Positions 16,608-25,704 of a stretch of 64,000 bases of DNA are shown piece after piece; positions within the stretch are counted from its first letter, which is position 1; every line of letters begins with the position of its first letter. The notes beneath the pieces are model-generated. The model saw only the letters and a list, made by a program, of their open reading frames with translations, was not told where the DNA came from and made no database searches. A program made the position numbers and the translations under genes. The DNA is taken from contig NZ_SMFP01000020.1 of NCBI RefSeq assembly GCF_004348975.1, positions 1 through 64,000 on the forward strand, given 5' to 3'. This stretch comes from Antarcticimicrobium sediminis. Lineage in GTDB: Bacteria > Pseudomonadota > Alphaproteobacteria > Rhodobacterales > Rhodobacteraceae.

Positions 16608-17672
16608 ATGCAAAGACGTTCTTTTCTCAAGGCCAGCGCCGCCACAGTTGCGACCCTCGCCGCGCCTTCTGTCCTGTCTGCGGCAACGCAAAAGTTGAAA
16701 ATCGGCACCTATGGCGGCTATTTTCAGGAAAGCTTCGACAAATATATTCACCCCGATTTTACCGCCGCTACGGGCATTGAGGTCGAAAGCATCGCAGAGC
16801 CCACGGGCGAGGCGTGGCTGGTGCAACTGTCGCAGGCCGCCCGTGCGGGTCGGGCGCCGGCGGATGTGTCGATGATGGCGCAACTGCCGCGGCTCAAAGG
16901 CGAGCGTGCCGGTCTTTGGGCGCCGCTCGACGAGAGCAAGGTCAGCAATCTGGGCAATTTGCCCGACCACTTCGTACACCGCTATGAGGATGGCAAAGTC
17001 TACGGCACCGGCGCGGTAAGCTGGTACATAACGCTGGTAACCAACACCGATACCTATGCCGAGGCCCCAAGTTCTTGGACCGCGCTTTGGGATCCGGCCA
17101 ATGCCGACAAGCTGGGGCTGATGTCGCTGGCCACAAACTCTTTCCTGTTGGAAGTCACCGCGACGACCTATTTTGGTGGCACCGATATTCTGAAGACCGA
17201 TGATGGCGTGTTGCAGGTTATGGGCAAACTCGCCGAAGTGAAACCCAATGTCCGCCTGTGGTATCGTGACGAGGGGCAATTCCAGCAAGCGCTCGAAACC
17301 GGCGAGATCCCGATGGGGCAATATTACCACGATGTGACCGGCCTAGCGGCGTCGCAAGGCAAACCGGTGCGCTCGACCTTCCCCGATGAAGGCGCGGTGC
17401 TCGACAGCGGGTCTTGGGTGGTGTCGAAAGCCTCCAAGGTGATCGAACCCGCGCAGGTTTTCATCGACTATATGGCGCAGCCAGATGTACAGGCGAAACT
17501 GTCGCGTTTTGTTGGCACCGCGCCAACCGTCTCGCGCGAACTGACCGACCTCACCGACGAAGAATTCGCCGCCGTGTCCTCTGACAAGACACCGATCCTG
17601 CCGCTGTATGATATCTATGTCGATCGTGGCGACTGGATCAATCAGATGTGGTCGGAAAAAATCACGGGCTAA
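16608..17672 (+). CDS. Polyamine-type ABC transporter receptor
   Basis: A 354-residue periplasmic binding protein (PotD/spermidine-putrescine-like family). It has a twin-arginine leader (QRRSFLKAS) cleaved near LSAA, then the family opening LKIGTYGGYFQESFDKYI. It lies 30 bp after the ureohydrolase gene and ahead of ATPase and two permease genes, so it should bind a guanidino or amine compound that the upstream enzymes process. Related proteins can bind other small cations or 2-aminoethylphosphonate. Confidence 0.9.
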   Translation: MQRRSFLKASAATVATLAAPSVLSAATQKLKIGTYGGYFQESFDKYIHPDFTAATGIEVESIAEPTGEAWLVQLSQAARAGRAPADVSMMAQLPRLKGERAGLWAPLDESKVSNLGNLPDHFVHRYEDGKVYGTGAVSWYITLVTNTDTYAEAPSSWTALWDPANADKLGLMSLATNSFLLEVTATTYFGGTDILKTDDGVLQVMGKLAEVKPNVRLWYRDEGQFQQALETGEIPMGQYYHDVTGLAASQGKPVRSTFPDEGAVLDSGSWVVSKASKVIEPAQVFIDYMAQPDVQAKLSRFVGTAPTVSRELTDLTDEEFAAVSSDKTPILPLYDIYVDRGDWINQMWSEKITG

Positions 17673-17741
17673 GGCTTTCTCCCCTGCGCGCTGCGGCTTT
17701 CTGTGTCGCGGCGTGCATTTTTAACAACGGGAATCGAACCA

Positions 17742-18779
17742 ATGACCACATTGCGAATTGAGGGGCTGAGCAAGCTCTTCGGCACCTTCAAAGCGCTTGA
17801 TGATGTGTCGCTCGAAATTCCGGATGGAAAATTTGTCTGCCTGCTGGGGCCGTCCGGCTGTGGTAAGACCACGCTTTTGCGGGTGATTGCCGGGCTCGAG
17901 ACGCCCAGTGCGGGCCGCGTCTTTGTCGGCGGAGCGGATCAAACGCTGGTGCCCACCCACAAACGCGGCATGGGCATGGTGTTTCAATCGCTCGCGCTGT
18001 TCCCGCATCTCGATGTGGCCGACAATATCACCTATCCTTTGGCGATTCGCGGCGTCGACAAGGCGACGCGGCGGGCACGGGCCGAAGAGCTGCTTGATCT
18101 CGTGCGCTTGCCCGGCTTGGGTGCGCGGCGGGTGCATCAACTGTCTGGCGGTCAGCGCCAGCGCGTGGCCATCGCGCGCGGCCTCTCCATCAATCCGCAG
18201 GTGTTTCTTCTGGACGAACCGCTCTCTGCGCTGGATGCGAGCCTGCGCGAGCATATGCAGATCGAGCTGCGCCAAATACAACAAAGCCTTGGCGTGACCA
18301 CCGTTGTCGTGACCCACGATCAGAAAGAGGCGCTGACCATGGCCGATCTGGTGATCGTGATGAAAGACGGGGTGATCCAGCAGGCGGGTGCGCCGATGGA
18401 GATTTACCACAACCCCGCGAATGCCTTTGTCGCAGGCTTTATCGGTACGACCAATCTGCTGCCCTGCGAGATCAATGCGGGCGCGATCTCGGTTCTGGGG
18501 CACAGCCTTGCGGCGGCCGACGGCGACCGCATTGCGGTTTCGCGCGGGCCTGCCAGCCTGTCGGTGCGCCCTGAACATGTGCTGCTCGGTGCGCCGGAAG
18601 AGGGTCTGCGCGCCGAGGTCACCTTTGTGCGGGATCTGGGCGAAAGCCGGCATGTGCTGATGCGTGCGGGCGATCAGGACATCACCGCCCATCTGCCGCC
18701 GGGGGGGGCGCTGCGAGTCGCGCCGGGCGATACCGTTGGGGTGAGCTTTCGGCCGGGCGAACGGGTGGTGGTACAATGA
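17742..18779 (+). CDS. Polyamine-type ABC transporter ATPase (PotA-like)
   Basis: A 345-residue ABC ATPase. Walker A is GPSGCGKTT (36-44), signature LSGGQRQR, Walker B VFLLDEP, H-loop VVTHDQ, plus a C-terminal TOBE-type regulatory domain from about residue 270 (SVRPEHVLLG). I start at ATG 17742, where the family begins (MTTLRIEGLSKLFG). It overlaps the next permease gene by 4 bp. Confidence 0.93.
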   Translation: MTTLRIEGLSKLFGTFKALDDVSLEIPDGKFVCLLGPSGCGKTTLLRVIAGLETPSAGRVFVGGADQTLVPTHKRGMGMVFQSLALFPHLDVADNITYPLAIRGVDKATRRARAEELLDLVRLPGLGARRVHQLSGGQRQRVAIARGLSINPQVFLLDEPLSALDASLREHMQIELRQIQQSLGVTTVVVTHDQKEALTMADLVIVMKDGVIQQAGAPMEIYHNPANAFVAGFIGTTNLLPCEINAGAISVLGHSLAAADGDRIAVSRGPASLSVRPEHVLLGAPEEGLRAEVTFVRDLGESRHVLMRAGDQDITAHLPPGGALRVAPGDTVGVSFRPGERVVVQ

Positions 18780-19630
18780 CCGATATGCCGTCACAGACCG
18801 CTGCGCCACGTTGGCTCGGGCTTTGGCCCGCCGCCATGCTGACGCTGTTTTTCCTCGCCCCCTTCGGCATCATGCTCGCAGTGTCGGTGGCGCATCGCGA
18901 TGTCAGCGGCTTTTATGAATGGGGCTTTGAATGGGACAGCTACGCGCGCTTTCTCTCGGTCTTTTTCGCCAAGGTCATGGCGGTGTCCCTGTCTGTGTCA
19001 CTGGCTGCAGCCGCGATCTGTGTCCTGTTGGGGTTTCCCTTTACCGTCTTTCTGTCCGCCATGGGCCATACCGCCCAGACCCGCATTCTGGTCGTGCTGC
19101 TGTCTGTTCTGGCCCTGTCCGAGGTGATCATCGGCTTTTCGCTCTCGACGCTGTTGTCGCAAACGGCGGGCATCGGCAATCTGTTCCACTGGCTCGGGCT
19201 GATTCCAGAGCCGCGCGCCTATACGCCCTCGCTTTTCGCGCTGATAGCCGGGCTTTGCTACATCGGGTTTCCCTTTGCGGTTCTGGTGCTTTATCCGCCG
19301 GTCTCGCGGCTTGATCCCGAGCTTATTGAAGCCGCCCGTGTCATGGGCGCATCCGGGCCGCGCGCCTTTTTCGGGGTGATCATCCCGAACCTGCGCGGGG
19401 CCATCGTGGGGGCCTTTATCCTCGTGTTTGTCTTCACGCTGGGGTCGTATCTTTTGCCCCAGCTTCTGGGCCGGTCCGAGCATTGGACGCTGTCGGTGCA
19501 CATTACCGATCAGGCGATCTATCAATCCAACTTGCCATTTGCGGCGGCCATGTCGGTGTTTCTCATGCTCGTGGCTCTGGCGCTTGTGGGGCTGGCCTCG
19601 CTGGCTGGTCGTGAAAGGGGGGCGGCATGA
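18776..19630 (+). CDS. Polyamine-type ABC transporter permease (PotB-like)
   Basis: A 284-residue inner-membrane permease with about six hydrophobic segments and the EAA loop EAARVMGASGPRAFFGVIIPN near residue 184. It overlaps both neighbours by 4 bp, consistent with a tightly coupled transporter operon. Confidence 0.92.
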   Translation: MTDMPSQTAAPRWLGLWPAAMLTLFFLAPFGIMLAVSVAHRDVSGFYEWGFEWDSYARFLSVFFAKVMAVSLSVSLAAAAICVLLGFPFTVFLSAMGHTAQTRILVVLLSVLALSEVIIGFSLSTLLSQTAGIGNLFHWLGLIPEPRAYTPSLFALIAGLCYIGFPFAVLVLYPPVSRLDPELIEAARVMGASGPRAFFGVIIPNLRGAIVGAFILVFVFTLGSYLLPQLLGRSEHWTLSVHITDQAIYQSNLPFAAAMSVFLMLVALALVGLASLAGRERGAA

Positions 19631-20427
19631 CCCGGACCCTTAAAACCACCTATGTTCTGATCATTCTTGCGCTCTTGCTGGCACCGCTCGTGGTGGTGGC
19701 GGCCGTGTCTCTCAACGGGCCGCAAACGCTGCGCTTTCCACCGGTGGAGCCGTCGTCGCGCTGGTATGGCGAGTTGTTTCGACAAAGCGAGTGGCTTGTG
19801 CCGCTGCGCAATTCCTTGGTGATCGCGGCCTGTGCTGCGGCGCTGTCCGTGGTCATCGCGCTGCCGTTGGCGCTCTATGTCTGGCAACGGCGCGGGGTTG
19901 CGGCCAAGGCGTTGACCGGCATGGGGCTTGCGCCTTTTGCCTTGCCGCCGGTGATTTCTGCGCTTGGGTTCATGATCTTCTGGATGACGCTCGGCGGTTA
20001 TGGCCAGATCTATGCCACCATCATTTCGCACGGGGTGTTTCTGGTCACCTTGCCGCTGGTCACGATTTCTCTTGGCCTCAAGGGCATCGATCCATTGCTG
20101 ATCGAGGCGGCGCGGGTCATGGGCGGTGGGCGGTGGGTGGTGTTTCGCACTGTGATCCTGCCGCTTCTGATCCCCTACATGGTCTCGGGCTATGCCTTTG
20201 CCTTTGTGCTGAGCCTCAATGAATACATCATCGCTTATATGGTGGCGGGCTTCACGGTCGAAACCTTGCCGATCAAGATCTTCAATGCGCTGCGCTATGG
20301 CTATACGCCGATCCTGGCGGTGGTTTCCGTGATCTTTGCTGGTTTGTCGGCGTTGATCTTTGGGCTGATCGGCCGGTTTGGCAATCTGCCGCGCCTACTG
20401 GGCGCGGAAAGGATCACCCGCGACTGA
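19627..20427 (+). CDS. Polyamine-type ABC transporter permease (PotC-like)
   Basis: A 266-residue permease with six predicted membrane segments and the EAA loop EAARVMGGGRWVVFRTVILP near residue 160. It is the last gene of the amidase/ureohydrolase module; a strong hairpin follows. It pairs with the preceding permease. Confidence 0.92.
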   Translation: MTRTLKTTYVLIILALLLAPLVVVAAVSLNGPQTLRFPPVEPSSRWYGELFRQSEWLVPLRNSLVIAACAAALSVVIALPLALYVWQRRGVAAKALTGMGLAPFALPPVISALGFMIFWMTLGGYGQIYATIISHGVFLVTLPLVTISLGLKGIDPLLIEAARVMGGGRWVVFRTVILPLLIPYMVSGYAFAFVLSLNEYIIAYMVAGFTVETLPIKIFNALRYGYTPILAVVSVIFAGLSALIFGLIGRFGNLPRLLGAERITRD

Positions 20428-20483
20428 TGTGCCAGCCCATATGAAAGCCGCGCTTTGCGCAGTCGACGATGTGGCGGATCAAT

Positions 20484-20513
20484 GGGGGCACCATCGCTGC
20501 CGACGGTGCCCCC
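20484..20513. terminator. Shared terminator-like hairpin
   Basis: Stem GGGGGCACC/GGTGCCCCC extended by an inner TCG/CGA pairing, between the convergent potC-like gene (ends 20427) and the isomerase gene (ends 20574). On the plus strand it is followed by an AT-rich stretch ending in TTATTCTTT. It could stop transcription from both sides. Confidence 0.7.
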
Positions 20514-20573
20514 AGATAGATTATTCTTTCACCATTTCAGCACCATGTGCCGAACCACAGTTCACGCCGCTGT

Positions 20574-21398
20574 TCAGCGCGCCAGCCCCAGTGCCTCAAG
20601 ATAGGCGACGGAAGGCAAGATGCCGGCCTTGTCGCGCAGCTCAAGGATCAAGCGCGGATTGCTCTCGATCTCGGCCAAAGCGCGGAAAACGGCGGCCCAG
20701 CGGATGGTGCCTTCGCCGATTGCCCAATGGCGGTCGGCAAAGCCTTCGGCGTCCTGCAGGTGGACATGTTGCAAGCGGTCGCCAGCGCGCCGCACATAGT
20801 AATCGACCGGCGCGGCACCGTTGGTGCCATGGGCGTAATGGGCATGCCCCGTGTCGATTGATACCGCCATCGCCGGAGAGTTGAAGCTGTCGGCCAAGGC
20901 GCATCGGATATCGGGGTCAATGTCCTCGATGTTCTCGATCACCATGGTGACGCCACAGTCTTCGGCCCGCTTCACCACCGCATCCATCGTATCGTGGCAG
21001 TTTTCCAGCAGACGGGTGTATTCCTTGCGCTCGGGCGCGTTATCAAGGTTGTTGTAGCTCCAGGTCGTATAGGGGCTGTGGATCACCATCTGGGTTGCGC
21101 CGAGATAGTCGCAGACCTCGATCCCTTGCAGATGCTTTTGCCGGTTCAGCGCCCGCATGTCGGCATCCGGGTTGGCAATGCTCAGCCCCCAGAATGGCCC
21201 GTGGATCCCCAGACGACCGGTATAGCCGGTCAACAGGTTGCGGGTACGGTCGGCTACGGATTTCCAGTCGCCGTTCAGCAGGTCGCCATCGACAAAATCC
21301 TGAATTTCCAGATCACGGTTTTCAGCGAGGACAAAGTCTTGAAGGGTTTCAAGCGTCGCCGTGGGAATGGCGACGCCTAGAAGGGGAAGGGAGCTCAT
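20574..21398 (-). CDS. Sugar phosphate isomerase/epimerase-like TIM barrel
   Basis: A 274-residue xylose isomerase-like TIM-barrel protein. Likely metal-site residues are visible in VIENIED, SIDTGHAHYAHG, HVHLQDAEG and LILELRD. The family includes ketose epimerases, inosose dehydratases and endonuclease IV relatives, so substrate is open. It starts at ATG 21398, with AAGGACC upstream, and is the last gene of a unit with a HAD phosphatase, a glycerophosphodiesterase and a peptide/nickel-type importer. A role in processing a polyol or sugar released from an imported phosphodiester is inference. Confidence 0.85.
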   Translation of the reverse strand: MSSLPLLGVAIPTATLETLQDFVLAENRDLEIQDFVDGDLLNGDWKSVADRTRNLLTGYTGRLGIHGPFWGLSIANPDADMRALNRQKHLQGIEVCDYLGATQMVIHSPYTTWSYNNLDNAPERKEYTRLLENCHDTMDAVVKRAEDCGVTMVIENIEDIDPDIRCALADSFNSPAMAVSIDTGHAHYAHGTNGAAPVDYYVRRAGDRLQHVHLQDAEGFADRHWAIGEGTIRWAAVFRALAEIESNPRLILELRDKAGILPSVAYLEALGLAR

Positions 21399-21412
21399 TA
21401 TATGGTCCTTGG

Positions 21413-22114
21413 TTAGGAGGTTTGAAGAGATTGTGCGACGGGGGCAGGGGCTGGCCTCATCAACGCGCAAAGCAGCGCGCGCAGATCATCGGTGCCGGTG
21501 ACAACGTGTGCTGCCCCGGCGGCGCGCAGGGTCGCGCCGTGCTCGGGGCGGGCTTCCGATGGGCCGACAAATCCGATGGGAAGGACCCCAGCGGCGCGGG
21601 CGCATCCGATGCCATGGATGTTGTCATCCACAAAGATCGCGCGATCCGCCGTGGTCCCCATCCGGGCGAGACAATGCAGCGCCAGATCGGGCGCGGGTTT
21701 GCTGTTGGAGACGTGTTCGGCGCTATAGATATGGCCGCCGAATAGTGCGGATAACGGGGTGCGGCCCAGACTTTCGGCCAGCCTGTTTACGCCGCTGTTC
21801 GAGGCCACGCAGATGCGGGCGTCGAGATCGCTCAACAGCTGTTCAATGCCCGGAATCAGCGGCACCTCCTCCGTGAACAGGTCAGAAAGGCGGCGGCCAG
21901 CGTCTGTCAGAACCCGGTCCGCATTCAGCCCCATCCCGGTCAAAATCGCTCGGATCTGATCTTGGCCGGAGCCGGAAAAATGCTGTTCCGCCTGTTTCGC
22001 TGTCATCGGATGGCCCGTGGCCGACACCGCCTCGGCCAGCGCGCGCGCGCCGAGCGGTTCGCTGTCGATCAGCACACCGTCGCAATCAAAAATGACCAGA
22101 TCGAACCGCGTCAT
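21413..22114 (-). CDS. HAD-superfamily phosphatase
   Basis: A 233-residue subfamily IA HAD hydrolase of the phosphoglycolate/beta-phosphoglucomutase type. Motif I is FDCDGVL (nucleophile D10, acid/base D12), motif II VASNSG, motif III lysine in SKPAPD and motif IV IFVDDN. The helical cap lies between residues 15 and 85. ATG 22114 overlaps the glycerophosphodiesterase stop by 4 bp. It could remove phosphate from the glycerol phosphate or sugar phosphate released upstream in the pathway; substrate is not shown by sequence. Confidence 0.9.
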   Translation of the reverse strand: MTRFDLVIFDCDGVLIDSEPLGARALAEAVSATGHPMTAKQAEQHFSGSGQDQIRAILTGMGLNADRVLTDAGRRLSDLFTEEVPLIPGIEQLLSDLDARICVASNSGVNRLAESLGRTPLSALFGGHIYSAEHVSNSKPAPDLALHCLARMGTTADRAIFVDDNIHGIGCARAAGVLPIGFVGPSEARPEHGATLRAAGAAHVVTGTDDLRALLCALMRPAPAPVAQSLQTS

Positions 22115-22869
22115 ACCACGGCCCGCTGCGTTTGAATCGATTGCGCCAGCTGGGGGTCGTCTGTCGTCAGATAGCCGGGGCCCCGATCCAGCCAATGGGC
22201 GATCAGATCGGGATCGTTCAGGGTCCAGACCCCAAGCCGGTCCAACGGTACCATTGCCGTGATCTGCTCGAATTCAGCCGCGAACAGATCGTGATGAACG
22301 CCGAAACAGCTGACCAGATCACGGTGCCGGGTCAAGAACGCCTCGATCCCGCCCTGCCTATCGGCCCAGTCCTGATTGACCGATATCATACGGTCGAACT
22401 CCGGGGCTGTCTGCGCGATGGCAGAAAGCACATCGGCCTCGAAGCTGTGCAGGGTGGTGCGTGATTCAAGCCCGTAGGCGCGAAAGATGTCGATTGCCGC
22501 CGGGATCAGGGCCGGATCATAGTGGTTATTCTCGTCGCCCTTGAACTCGGGCAACAGCCGCAAACCGGTTACGGGGGCGAGGATCTCAAGAACTTCGGAC
22601 AACAGTGGCACGCCCTCGTCGATCTCTCCCTCTGGGCCGATTAGACGCAGATCATGGCGCGTGGTTTCGCTCAGCAGCCGCACCGGCCCGTTGCCGGTCG
22701 TGGTCCGCTCAAGCGTGGCGTCATGGATGACCAGAACCTCGCCCCCCGCGCCAAGGTGCATGTCGAATTCGACAGCCTCGACGCCAAGGTCGAGTACGTT
22801 GCGGAACCCTTGAAGCGAATTCTCGGCCCAGAGGTTGCGGGCGCCGCGATGGGCCATGATGGTGGTCAT
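22111..22869 (-). CDS. Glycerophosphodiester phosphodiesterase
   Basis: A 252-residue GDPD-family TIM barrel without signal peptide, so cytoplasmic like UgpQ. Catalytic residues are visible: H7/R8 (AHRGA), E34 and D36 (EFDMHL) and H49 (VIHDATLERTT). It hydrolyses glycerophosphodiesters to glycerol-3-phosphate and an alcohol. It is coupled by a 4-bp overlap to the HAD phosphatase gene and follows an ABC importer whose natural ligand could be a glycerophosphodiester. Start chosen at ATG 22869, where the family begins; an upstream Met at 22905 adds residues overlapping the permease. Confidence 0.92.
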   Translation of the reverse strand: MTTIMAHRGARNLWAENSLQGFRNVLDLGVEAVEFDMHLGAGGEVLVIHDATLERTTTGNGPVRLLSETTRHDLRLIGPEGEIDEGVPLLSEVLEILAPVTGLRLLPEFKGDENNHYDPALIPAAIDIFRAYGLESRTTLHSFEADVLSAIAQTAPEFDRMISVNQDWADRQGGIEAFLTRHRDLVSCFGVHHDLFAAEFEQITAMVPLDRLGVWTLNDPDLIAHWLDRGPGYLTTDDPQLAQSIQTQRAVV

Positions 22870-22885
22870 TGCAAAGGATCCTTGC

Positions 22886-23752
22886 CTAGCGGATGGTCGG
22901 GTCAAGTTTGTCGCGCAGCCAGTCCCCGACCAGCGAGATGGACAGCGTTGTCATCATGATGATGAAAGACGGGGCCAGCATGATCCACGGCGCACGGGTC
23001 AGGTATTCCCGGCCAAATCCCACCATGTTGCCCAGCGAACTTTGCGGCGGCTGAACCCCCAGCCCAAGGAACGACAGCCCGCTTTCCATCAGGATGATTT
23101 CCGGGAATGTCAGCGTCATCGACACGATCAGGGTCGAGGCGACATTGGGCAGGATGTGGCGCAGATAGACGCGCACGGGCGTGGCCCCCAGTTGCACGAC
23201 GGCGGCGGCATAGCCCTGTGCCCCCGCCGAAATGGCAAGGCCACGGGAAATGCGGGCATAACGTTCCCAGCCGTAGAACCCCATCAGACCGATCAGCAAC
23301 ATCATGGAGGATCCGAAAAAGGCCAGCACGGCCAGCGACAGGATCAGGAAGGGCAAAGCCGCCTGAAAATCGGCCAGAACGAGGATCAGATGTTCGAGCG
23401 TGCCGCGAAACTGCGCCGCCAGAAACCCCAGCAGGGTTCCAAAGACAGCCGACAGGATCGTCGCGCCAAAGGCGATCACCAGCGACACCCGAATGGATTG
23501 GATCAGGCGGGACAAAACATCGCGCCCCAAATCGTCGGTGCCCAGCAGATGCCCCGGGGTCAGCGGGGCCGCCAGCCGCGCCGAGAGGTCCATCTGCGTG
23601 ACCTCATACGGGCGAACAAGATCGGCACAGATCGCCGTCAGCGCCATCAGGGCAAGCCATGCCAGCCCGAGGGTGACCAGCAAGGGTGCCTTGAACCTGA
23701 AGCGGCGGATCAGCGACGGCGCCGGGGCGGTATTGATTGCTTGATAGGTCAT
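22886..23752 (-). CDS. Peptide/nickel-type ABC permease (DppC-like)
   Basis: A 288-residue inner-membrane permease of the DppC/OppC family, with the N-terminal domain motif HLLGTDDLGRDVLSR and the EAA-like loop AAAVVQLGATPVRVYLRHILPN. It pairs with the DppB-like subunit encoded 10 bp upstream. ATG 23752 is used because an upstream extension would overlap that gene. Confidence 0.93.
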   Translation of the reverse strand: MTYQAINTAPAPSLIRRFRFKAPLLVTLGLAWLALMALTAICADLVRPYEVTQMDLSARLAAPLTPGHLLGTDDLGRDVLSRLIQSIRVSLVIAFGATILSAVFGTLLGFLAAQFRGTLEHLILVLADFQAALPFLILSLAVLAFFGSSMMLLIGLMGFYGWERYARISRGLAISAGAQGYAAAVVQLGATPVRVYLRHILPNVASTLIVSMTLTFPEIILMESGLSFLGLGVQPPQSSLGNMVGFGREYLTRAPWIMLAPSFIIMMTTLSISLVGDWLRDKLDPTIR

Positions 23753-23762
23753 TGTGGGGTCC

Positions 23763-24692
23763 TCAATGCGCGGTGGTTTTGGCGCGAAGGCGCGGGTCCA
23801 GCAGGCCATAGGCGAAATCGACACAGAGGTTCGCGATTACCATGGACGAGGCGATGACCAGCAGCAGGCATTGCACCACCGCCAGATCCCGGTTTGAAAC
23901 CGAAACGATCAGCAACCGTCCGATGCCGGGCCACGAAAAGATGCTTTCCACGACCACGGCACCGGCGATCAGCGATCCGACCATGAAGCCGACGATGGTG
24001 ACAATCGGCACTGACGCGTTGGGCAGCGCGTGTTTCCACACCACGTCGCGCCAGCTCAGACCTTTGGCCATGGCGGTGCGGATATAGGGTTGGCCCATCA
24101 CCTCGATCATGGCGGAGCGGGAAAACCGTGCCAGAATGCCGATGCCGCCGACCGACATGGTCAGGATCGGCAGGATCGCGTGGCGCCAGCTATCCTGCCC
24201 ACCCGATGGCAGCCATCCCAGCGTCACCGCAAAGACCAGCACCAGCAGCAGGCCCATCACAAACGAAGGAATCGTAAAGCCGAAGATCGACAGCATGATC
24301 ACCCCGCGATCCGCCACCGATTGACGGTGCAACGCGGCATAGACCCCGGCGGGAATGCCGATGCCAAGCTGGATCAACAGCGTCGGAACAGTCAGCGCCA
24401 GTGTCGCAGGCAGCCGTTCGAGAACCAGCATGATCGCCGAGGAGCGGTCGCGCATCGAGATGCCGAAATCAAGCTGTGCGATGGATTTAAGATAGGCGAA
24501 ATACTGTTTCCAGATCGGGTCATCCAGCCCCCATTCGGCACGGAACGCATCGACACTGTCGGTTGGCGCATCCGGGCCCAGCATGATCGCCGCCGGGTCC
24601 CCCGAAAGGCGCAGCACGACAAAGGCAAAGGTCATCACCAGAAGGATCGTCAGCGCGGCGCGAAACACCCGCGTCAGCATATAAGTCAGCAT
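23763..24692 (-). CDS. Peptide/nickel-type ABC permease (DppB-like)
   Basis: A 309-residue permease with the family N-terminus (MLTYMLTRVFRAALTILLV), the GDPAAIMLG motif and the loop RTAMAKGLSWRDVVWKHALPNA. First of the two membrane subunits; ATPase genes lie upstream in the operon. Confidence 0.93.
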   Translation of the reverse strand: MLTYMLTRVFRAALTILLVMTFAFVVLRLSGDPAAIMLGPDAPTDSVDAFRAEWGLDDPIWKQYFAYLKSIAQLDFGISMRDRSSAIMLVLERLPATLALTVPTLLIQLGIGIPAGVYAALHRQSVADRGVIMLSIFGFTIPSFVMGLLLVLVFAVTLGWLPSGGQDSWRHAILPILTMSVGGIGILARFSRSAMIEVMGQPYIRTAMAKGLSWRDVVWKHALPNASVPIVTIVGFMVGSLIAGAVVVESIFSWPGIGRLLIVSVSNRDLAVVQCLLLVIASSMVIANLCVDFAYGLLDPRLRAKTTAH

Positions 24693-24723
24693 GTCGTGGC
24701 CTTTTCAGCGAAGCAGGGACGCG

Positions 24724-25704
24724 TCATGCTGCGTGGTCCTGAGGCGATACCAGCAGGTGGCAGGCGGCTCTGCGCGCCAACGCGACGGGTTCAAGCGGCG
24801 GCGCCGCTACGTGGCAAGCGGGCTTGGCGGAACCGCAGCGGGGATGAAACGCACATCCCGCAGGGCGCTGCGCTGGGTTGGGCGGTTCTCCCTTCAACAG
24901 GATGCGGCCTGTCAGCGGTTTGCCCGGGATCGGTACCGATGACACCAGTGCGCGGGTATAGGGGTGCAAGGGGTGCGCGAAGATCTCATCCGAGCTGGCT
25001 TCCTCGACAATCCGTCCCAGATACATCACCGCGACGTGGTCGCAGATGTTGCGCACCACTTTCAGATCGTGGCTGATGAACACCATGGCGATCCCGTGGC
25101 TTTCCTGAAGATCGCGCAGCAGGTTCACCACCTGCGCCTGAATCGAGACATCCAGCGCCGAGACTGGCTCGTCGCAGACCAGCAATCGGGGCGAGGTGGC
25201 CAAGGCGCGGGCGATCACCACCCGCTGCCGCTGTCCGCCCGAAAGCTCATGCGGATAGCGATCGCCCTGATCCTGCCGCAACCCGACCTGCGCCATCAGA
25301 TCGCGCACGCGCTCGCTGCGTTCGGCCCCTTTGGCAAGGCGATGAATTTCCAGTGGTTCGCCGATTTGATCGGCAATGGTCAGCCGCCGGTCCAGCGCCG
25401 CCAGCGGATCCTGATAGACCAGTTGCATCTGGGCCCGCAGCGCACGCCAACGCGGGCTTTGCAAGGGCGGCATCGCCTCGCCATCAAAGGCCACCGTGCC
25501 GGAGGTTGGCGGATCTATCCCCAATAGCATCCGACCGAGCGTGGATTTGCCCGATCCGCTTTCCCCCACGATTCCGAGTGTTTCGCCGGGGCGCAGGGTC
25601 AGATTGACTCCATCGACGGCCCGCACCGCCGGCGATTTGCCGAACAGGCTTTTTGGGCCCTCATAGCAGCGGACCAGATCGCGGGCCTGTAAAAGCGCGC
25701 TCAT
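24724..25704 (-). CDS. Peptide/nickel-type ABC ATPase (DppF-like)
   Basis: A 326-residue ATPase. Walker A GESGSGKST, signature LSGGQRQR, Walker B LLVCDEP and H-loop FISHDL are intact, and the C-terminal oligopeptide-transporter extension carries the cysteine motif of the family (AGCAFHPRCGSAKPAC), a probable iron-sulfur site. ATG 25704 overlaps the preceding ATPase gene by 4 bp. Confidence 0.93.
   Translation of the reverse strand: MSALLQARDLVRCYEGPKSLFGKSPAVRAVDGVNLTLRPGETLGIVGESGSGKSTLGRMLLGIDPPTSGTVAFDGEAMPPLQSPRWRALRAQMQLVYQDPLAALDRRLTIADQIGEPLEIHRLAKGAERSERVRDLMAQVGLRQDQGDRYPHELSGGQRQRVVIARALATSPRLLVCDEPVSALDVSIQAQVVNLLRDLQESHGIAMVFISHDLKVVRNICDHVAVMYLGRIVEEASSDEIFAHPLHPYTRALVSSVPIPGKPLTGRILLKGEPPNPAQRPAGCAFHPRCGSAKPACHVAAPPLEPVALARRAACHLLVSPQDHAA

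Noticed and set aside
22835-25076. Long plus-strand frames opposite the peptide-type permease and ATPase genes
   Set aside because: Arg/Gln/His-rich composition typical of antisense frames in high-GC DNA; the minus-strand genes are unambiguous.
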